Assembly (NCBI GenBank): GCA_011390955.1 | Contig: JAABRM010000027.1 | Span: forward strand, 1 to 64,000 | DNA: 64,000 nucleotides | Direction: 5' to 3' | DNA from: Oscillatoriales cyanobacterium | GTDB taxonomy: Bacteria > Cyanobacteriota > Cyanobacteriia > Cyanobacteriales > Laspinemataceae | Shown here: one piece after another, positions 60,592 through 64,000 of the stretch | How positions within the stretch are numbered: position 1 is the first letter of the stretch | Layout: each line of letters starts with the position of its first letter | Translations under genes and position numbers: made by a program | Notes under the pieces: generated by a model | Told to the model about the DNA's origin: nothing | What the model saw: the letters and a program-made list of their open reading frames with translations, nothing else | Databases searched by the model: none

Positions 60592-61550
60592 TTCACGCGA
60601 AAAGCGGAGGGAAAACCCGAAGTGTGCGCGTGGTAATGGTTCTGGTAGACGCCGTGTACACAGACATCCGTCTGGATTCGTAGTCATGAACCATTATAAC
60701 TGTGGATTTGTTGTCCTAAATGGAAGACAAATACCCGGATTTTCTGGCAAGCAATTGCCAGGGGTAATTAGGCATCAGCCCCACCCGGAGACTCACTTTT
60801 CACTGGCGTGAAGCGGGCCGAAAAGGAGGTAACCCTTAACCAGTAAGGGAATCCCTTCGAGCCAATTAGTCAAGGTCAGCCGTGAGGCAAATGTCCGACT
60901 TGAACCCTCTTAAATATGAAGCAGCGAAATCTGGTTGATACGCTACGACCAAAAGGTCACGGGGAAAAAAAAATGACGAAATGTTATCTTCAGTCATAAA
61001 AGATACAGAGTTCCTTACCTCATGTATTAACGAAATCCCGAAAGTACCCAGGGGGATAGGACAGCATCCTAAAACTAATAATCCCAAGTCCACGGAACGA
61101 AGTAACCCCATACTGGCTCTCAGCAATGAGTAGCGATAAGTGTAAGCGCAAGCCTATATGGGGAAGGGATGCCCTAAGAAGCTAATGACCAGGGTAATGC
61201 CTGGTATATGCTGACGTGGGGCGGCTGTGAAGTAGGGCGAATAACTAACCCTCAAAATATACAAAGCCACCCGAAAGGGGAGGATGTGATAGGCAGTGTG
61301 CGTACAGTGAGCCAAAGGTTGAGCGGAAAATTGCCTCCGCGAAAGGCGATTGCAAAACGTCTAACGACCAATTAACCATCAAGGCGGCATTTGTCCAAGG
61401 GGTCAAAATTTTAGTCCGATGCCGAAATGGATGTAGTAATACGCCTTAGTAGGAGCAAGTTAAAGCAAGCACAGCCAGGAGCGGAGTGCCGTGAAAGTGG
61501 CACGCTCCGTTCTGAATGGGAGGTGGGGGAAGCGATTCCCCCATCGACCC
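60592..61550 (+). ncRNA. Group II intron, ORF-less
   Basis: The 3' part holds an unmistakable domain V at 61479-61512: GAGCGGAGTGCC-GTGAAAGT-GGCACGCTCCGTTC. A domain VI hairpin (GGTGGGGGAAGCGATTCCCC) follows and ends near ATCGAC. The 5' end is set at GTGCG (60592), the bacterial consensus; GTGCG at 60625 is an alternative. The ~960 bases between are GC-rich and structured (AGACGCCGTGTACACAGAC; ACCCGAAAGGGGAGGATGTG), typical of domains I-III. No reverse transcriptase/maturase frame is present, so splicing or mobility would need a maturase in trans. It lies in an intergenic region beside the WecA-like gene, in the opposite orientation. Confidence 0.88.
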
Positions 61551-61554
61551 CTAA

Positions 61555-61985
61555 CATACAAACGTTGTAGGGGCGATCGCATTGCCCACGACAATGTTTG
61601 TATCCCCATCCAAATTTATATTGGCCAATGCTTCGCCCTCGCGTAACAGGTTGCTGATTGGTTGCGATAACGGCAGGCGCGAATGCTTTGCCCCTACACC
61701 CCTACACCCCAGGACAAAGGGCGAAGCATTCGCGTAACAGGTTGCTCGTTGGTAGCGAAAATTCACGGCGCGAATGCTGTCGCCCCTACAAAATTATTGT
61801 CCCCTGTATGATTGTCCCCTGTATGATTATCCCCTGTATGATTATCCCCTGTAGGGGCGACAGCATTGGCCACGACAATGTTTGGATCCCCACCCAAATT
61901 TATATTGGCCAATGCTTCGCCCTAGCGTAACAGGTTGCTGATTGGTTGCAAAACAGGCGCGAATGCGATCGCCCCTACATATCGG
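61555..61985. repeat. Repeat block: GCGAATGC / GTAGGGGCGA modules
   Basis: Three related modules (61567, 61690, 61852) with GTAGGGGCGA at one end, then ACGACAATGTTTG, CCAAATTTATATTGGCCAAT, GCTTCGCCCT and GCGTAACAGGTTGCT. A TCCCCTGTATGATTG array of four 15-bp units lies at 61800-61856. Frames across the block are repeat translations and are not called. Confidence 0.88.
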
Positions 61986-61991
61986 TTTCAT

Positions 61992-62252
61992 TTATTTCTC
62001 ATAGTGAAATCTACAAGAAATAATGGTTATTTCTTCCTCAGAAATGCCATAGACTAAACGATGTTCAGTATTAATCCGCCTTGACCAATATCCCGATAAA
62101 TTACCCTTGAGAGGTTCAGGCTTGCCAATCCCTTCAAATGGAGTTCTAATTATATCTTTAATTAGTAAATTCACCCTTTTTAAGAGTTTTTGCTCGTTTG
62201 CTTGTAGCCAGAGATAGTCTGACCAAGAGGCTTCCGTAAAACTAATTTTCAT
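61992..62252 (-). CDS. yoeB: YoeB-family toxin
   Basis: An 86-residue ribosome-dependent mRNA interferase of the Txe/YoeB family. FTEASWSDYLWLQANEQKLL, then GIGKPEPLKGNLSGYWSRRI, NTEHRLVYGI and the terminal ISCRFHYEK match the family, including Glu and Arg of the active site and the C-terminal His-Tyr. Its start overlaps the antitoxin stop by 4 bases. All catalytic residues seem present. Confidence 0.93.
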   Translation of the reverse strand: MKISFTEASWSDYLWLQANEQKLLKRVNLLIKDIIRTPFEGIGKPEPLKGNLSGYWSRRINTEHRLVYGISEEEITIISCRFHYEK

Positions 62253-62503
62253 TCCTCAAGAAATTCTCTAACAGATTTTTTCCCGGATTTGGCCTGTTTG
62301 ATTGATTCTAATAGATGTTCTGCATTGGCTGGATTTGATAGTAAATAGATGGTTTCTTGCCAAGAGTTAAATTCATCTAAAGACATTAAAACAGCTTGTT
62401 GACCGCGATCGCTACATAAAATGGTTGGTTCCACATCAAGGATAACTTGCTCGATGATTTGATCTAATTCTTGCTTGGCTTGGTTGCTGGTAATTGCTTT
62501 CAT
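62249..62503 (-). CDS. yefM: YefM-family antitoxin
   Basis: An 84-residue Phd/YefM antitoxin. It starts MKAITSNQAKQELDQIIEQV, with TILCSDRGQQAVLMSLDEFN and SWQETIYLLSNPANAEHLLE typical of YefM, and an acidic C-terminus (KKSVREFLEE) that would wrap YoeB. It is the first gene of the operon and should repress it with the toxin as co-repressor. Confidence 0.93.
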   Translation of the reverse strand: MKAITSNQAKQELDQIIEQVILDVEPTILCSDRGQQAVLMSLDEFNSWQETIYLLSNPANAEHLLESIKQAKSGKKSVREFLEE

Positions 62504-63134
62504 GTTGATTTAGTTAAACCATTAGCTATCATCAAAGTAACATAAATCCTATACTGTATGCAGCAAAAGCGGATTCTGCTGCTATCCGCGACGAGGGAAC
62601 CTAGGAGGCGATCGCTTTCGCGTTGCGGATGCAATATCGCGTAGCGTTGCGGATGCAATATCGCGTAGCGTTGCGGATACAATATCGCATGACCGCATTC
62701 GTAGGGTGGGCAAAAAATTTTGTTACCCACCTTACCATATAAGTAGGTGGGCAGAAATAAATGCACCACAGACCCCATTAGAAGAAAAACTGTCATTCCC
62801 GCCCCACGCCTTCGCGGGGGTAAACTCCGACGGGAATCCACAGCCTATCGGCGGGGAACGAAAAGTGCAATTAATTATGTTCACCTACTTAATACGATCG
62901 TGGACTCCAGGCGCGAATGCTGTCGCCCCTGCCGATGGCGGGCCCCCCTGCTCCCCTGCCCCTCCGCTCCCCTGCCCCTCCGCTCCCCCGCACCCCACGA
63001 CGGCGATCGCGGGCACCCCCGCACCCCCGACGGCGATCGCGGTTTGACATAACAGATTCGGGAAGTTTACAATGTTAGCAGCAGTCAGGACGATCGCTTT
63101 CCCAGCCACAAGACTATTTGACGTGAATGGTAGC
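62504..63134. other. Repeat-rich gap
   Basis: Contains three GCGTAGCGTTGCGGATGCAA units (62639-62690), a degenerate GTAGGGTGGGC palindrome (62700-62736), the second TAAGTAGGTG MITE (62740-62891), a GCTCCCCTGCCCCTCC array (62945-62990) and a duplicated GACGGCGATCGCGG (62999 and 63029). No gene is recognised. Confidence 0.75.
62740..62891. mobile_element. MITE, TAAGTAGGTG family, copy 2 (inverted relative to copy 1)
   Basis: Starts TAAGTAGGTGGGCAGAAATA and ends AACATAATTAATTGCAC-type sequence reversed (GTTCACCTACTTAA). It corresponds to the reverse complement of the element at 31077-31205, with an insertion in the centre (GGGGTAAACTCCGACGGGAA), giving about 152 bases. Confidence 0.82.
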
Positions 63135-63371
63135 ATGAAAACCAAACAGCTAAATTTGGCAATTTCTGAATCCCTCTGGCAAGATTTGGAGTTTCTCGCC
63201 AAGGCAACGGATCAATCTCTTGAGTCTCTAGCCGTCAATTGCATTTTGCACCAGTTGCCCCAGGTACGCCAGCAAGTACGCGAACTCGACGAATTCCTAG
63301 AAAAAGTAAATCCTGAGAATATTCATGGCGAAATTGGCTTAAAGGAGATAGCCGTTAGTTATGTCCCCTAG
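63135..63371 (+). CDS. MazF-associated antitoxin
   Basis: A 78-residue protein. It starts MKTKQLNLAISESLWQDLEF and continues LAKATDQSLESLAVNCILHQ. The initial strand and two helices suggest a ribbon-helix-helix DNA-binding part, and the acidic C-terminus (REL to NIHGEIG) should bind the toxin. I take the ATG at 63135 since the preceding 21 codons look non-native. It overlaps the MazF start by 11 bases. Confidence 0.75.
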   Translation: MKTKQLNLAISESLWQDLEFLAKATDQSLESLAVNCILHQLPQVRQQVRELDEFLEKVNPENIHGEIGLKEIAVSYVP

Positions 63372-63714
63372 TTCTGAATTTTATGTTCCTAAACAAGGGG
63401 ATGCGGTTTGGATCGACTTTAATCCACAGCTTGGACGAGAACAAGCGGGGCGGCGACCAGCTTTGGTGATTTCTCCGGGCCGATACAATCGCCGAGTTGG
63501 TCTGGTGCTGGTCTGCCCGATTACTCGTCAAGTTAAGGGATATCCTGGAGAAATCCCGATTCCAGAAGGGTTAGAGGTATCGGGAGTTGTCTTATCAGAC
63601 CAAGTTAAATCCTTTGATTGGCAAGCCAGAAAGATAGAGTTTATTTGCGAACTTCCTTCTACAGTTACGAATAGCGCGATCGCTACTTTGCAAAAATTAA
63701 TTCCTTTTCAGTAA
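63361..63714 (+). CDS. mazF: MazF/PemK-type toxin
   Basis: A 117-residue endoribonuclease of the MazF/PemK family. KQGDAVWIDFNPQLGREQAG and RRPALVISPGRYNRRVGLVL hold the conserved Arg and Ser/Thr region, then VCPITRQVKGYPGEIPIP and SGVVLSDQVKSFDWQARKIE follow. It cleaves mRNA at short motifs by family analogy. It is intact and coupled to an upstream antitoxin. Confidence 0.93.
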   Translation: MSPSSEFYVPKQGDAVWIDFNPQLGREQAGRRPALVISPGRYNRRVGLVLVCPITRQVKGYPGEIPIPEGLEVSGVVLSDQVKSFDWQARKIEFICELPSTVTNSAIATLQKLIPFQ

Positions 63715-63741
63715 GTTAGTCTGTCCCGGAGGGATTATTTA

Positions 63742-63969
63742 AGAAACCGGGTTTCTGGCCAGAATTCTCGCGACCCACCCCAAATTTTCCATGAGAAACC
63801 CGGTTTCTGACCCCCACGACCCTACACCCCACGGCAAAGGGCAAAGCATTCGCGTAATAGGTTGCTGATTTAGAAACGGGGTAGAAACCGGGTTTCTATT
63901 ATAGTTTTGGTGGGGTGACAGAGATAGTCTAAAGCCTGCCCCCGCGAAGGCGGGGGAAACCCGGTTTCT
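63742..63969. repeat. Two REPIN-like pairs at the window end
   Basis: Pairs at 63742-63756 / 63794-63808 and 63883-63897 / 63956-63969. In each the left arm has the central G and the right arm the central C. The second pair encloses GCCCCCGCGAAGGCGGGGG. No gene is called in 63715-64000. Confidence 0.92.
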
Positions 63970-64000
63970 TGTCCCTTGAACCAACGCCCTAGGGTAGCCA

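Noticed and set aside
60866-61126. Open frame inside the group II intron as a possible maturase fragment
   Set aside because: It is on the opposite strand to the intron and shows no reverse-transcriptase motif such as YADD.
61551-61930. Overlapping frames downstream of the intron
   Set aside because: They run through GCGAATGC and TCCCCTGTATGATTG repeats, with peptides such as MIVPCMIIPCMIIP.
62500-63052. Three frames of 86-113 codons between YefM and the MazF module
   Set aside because: They cover a MITE, a GCTCCCC array and HIP1 duplicates. The translations are repeat-derived.
63739-63984. Minus-strand frame at the window end
   Set aside because: Built from the AGAAACCGGGTTTCT palindromes (NPVSTPF, GFRLSLSP). 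No support as a gene.

Overview
This window is chromosomal DNA from a cyanobacterium, most likely a filamentous Oscillatoriales-type organism. The palindrome GCGATCGC (HIP1) occurs throughout, several genes belong to cyanobacterial families (PAP/fibrillin, DUF3134, DUF3181, XisH/XisI, Npun_R2479-type HD protein, phytol-kinase-like protein), and intergenic DNA is full of short tandem repeats and palindromes. The exact genus cannot be read from the sequence alone.

Layout. 0.3-6.2 kb: PAP/fibrillin protein, DUF3134 protein, mraY, a family 2 glycosyltransferase, then an ECF sigma factor / putative anti-sigma / Spy-CpxP-like chaperone unit with four matching ECF-type promoters. 6.3-7.4 kb: an orphan IS630-like HTH protein and a short ribbon-helix-helix protein. 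7.9-12.6 kb: a complete sugar-type ABC importer (lipoprotein, two permeases, MalK-like ATPase). 13.1-21.1 kb: a signalling cluster of an OmpA/BON/Roadblock-like envelope protein, a hybrid histidine kinase, a Rab/Ras-like GTPase and a second kinase sharing the same input domain. 21.3-22.5 kb: DUF58 protein.

23.4-39.6 kb is an accessory island built around murJ. Left of murJ the pattern [accessory operon on the minus strand] - [acnB 3' remnant, minus] - [murJ 5' remnant or murJ, plus] recurs, and right of murJ there are 3' murJ remnants between further cassettes. The cassettes are two xisH-xisI pairs, a ParA-like / unknown / PD-(D/E)XK-like operon, three PIN toxin-antitoxin modules (one frameshifted), an FkbM methyltransferase, a nucleotidyltransferase + DUF262 pair, and an ATPase + TOPRIM-like pair whose TOPRIM gene is broken. 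This array is the most interesting part of the window.

39.7-55.2 kb is mostly core: DUF3181, 2TM protein, a stress-protein-like membrane protein, moaC, tRNA-Arg(ACG), an MFS transporter, a GtrB-like glycosyltransferase with an EamA/SMR-like flippase candidate, an RND pump with its adaptor, an HD metalloprotein, a TspO-like protein, yidD and a phytol-kinase-like protein. 55.2-64 kb is again accessory: Uma2, three DUF29 proteins, a nucleotidyltransferase-like protein, an orphan antitoxin, a WecA-like glycosyltransferase, an ORF-less group II intron, and YefM-YoeB and MazF toxin-antitoxin modules, among many repeats.

Repeat families that recur across the window: paired AGAAACCGGGTTTCT palindromes in REPIN-like arrangement, GTAGGGTGGGCA palindromes, two MITE families (one with a clear target-site duplication), heptamer repeats (TTGATAA, GGGTGTA), and G/C-rich GCTCCCCT arrays that have expanded in frame inside the MFS and RND transporter genes. 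All calls come from reading the sequence; no database search was run.
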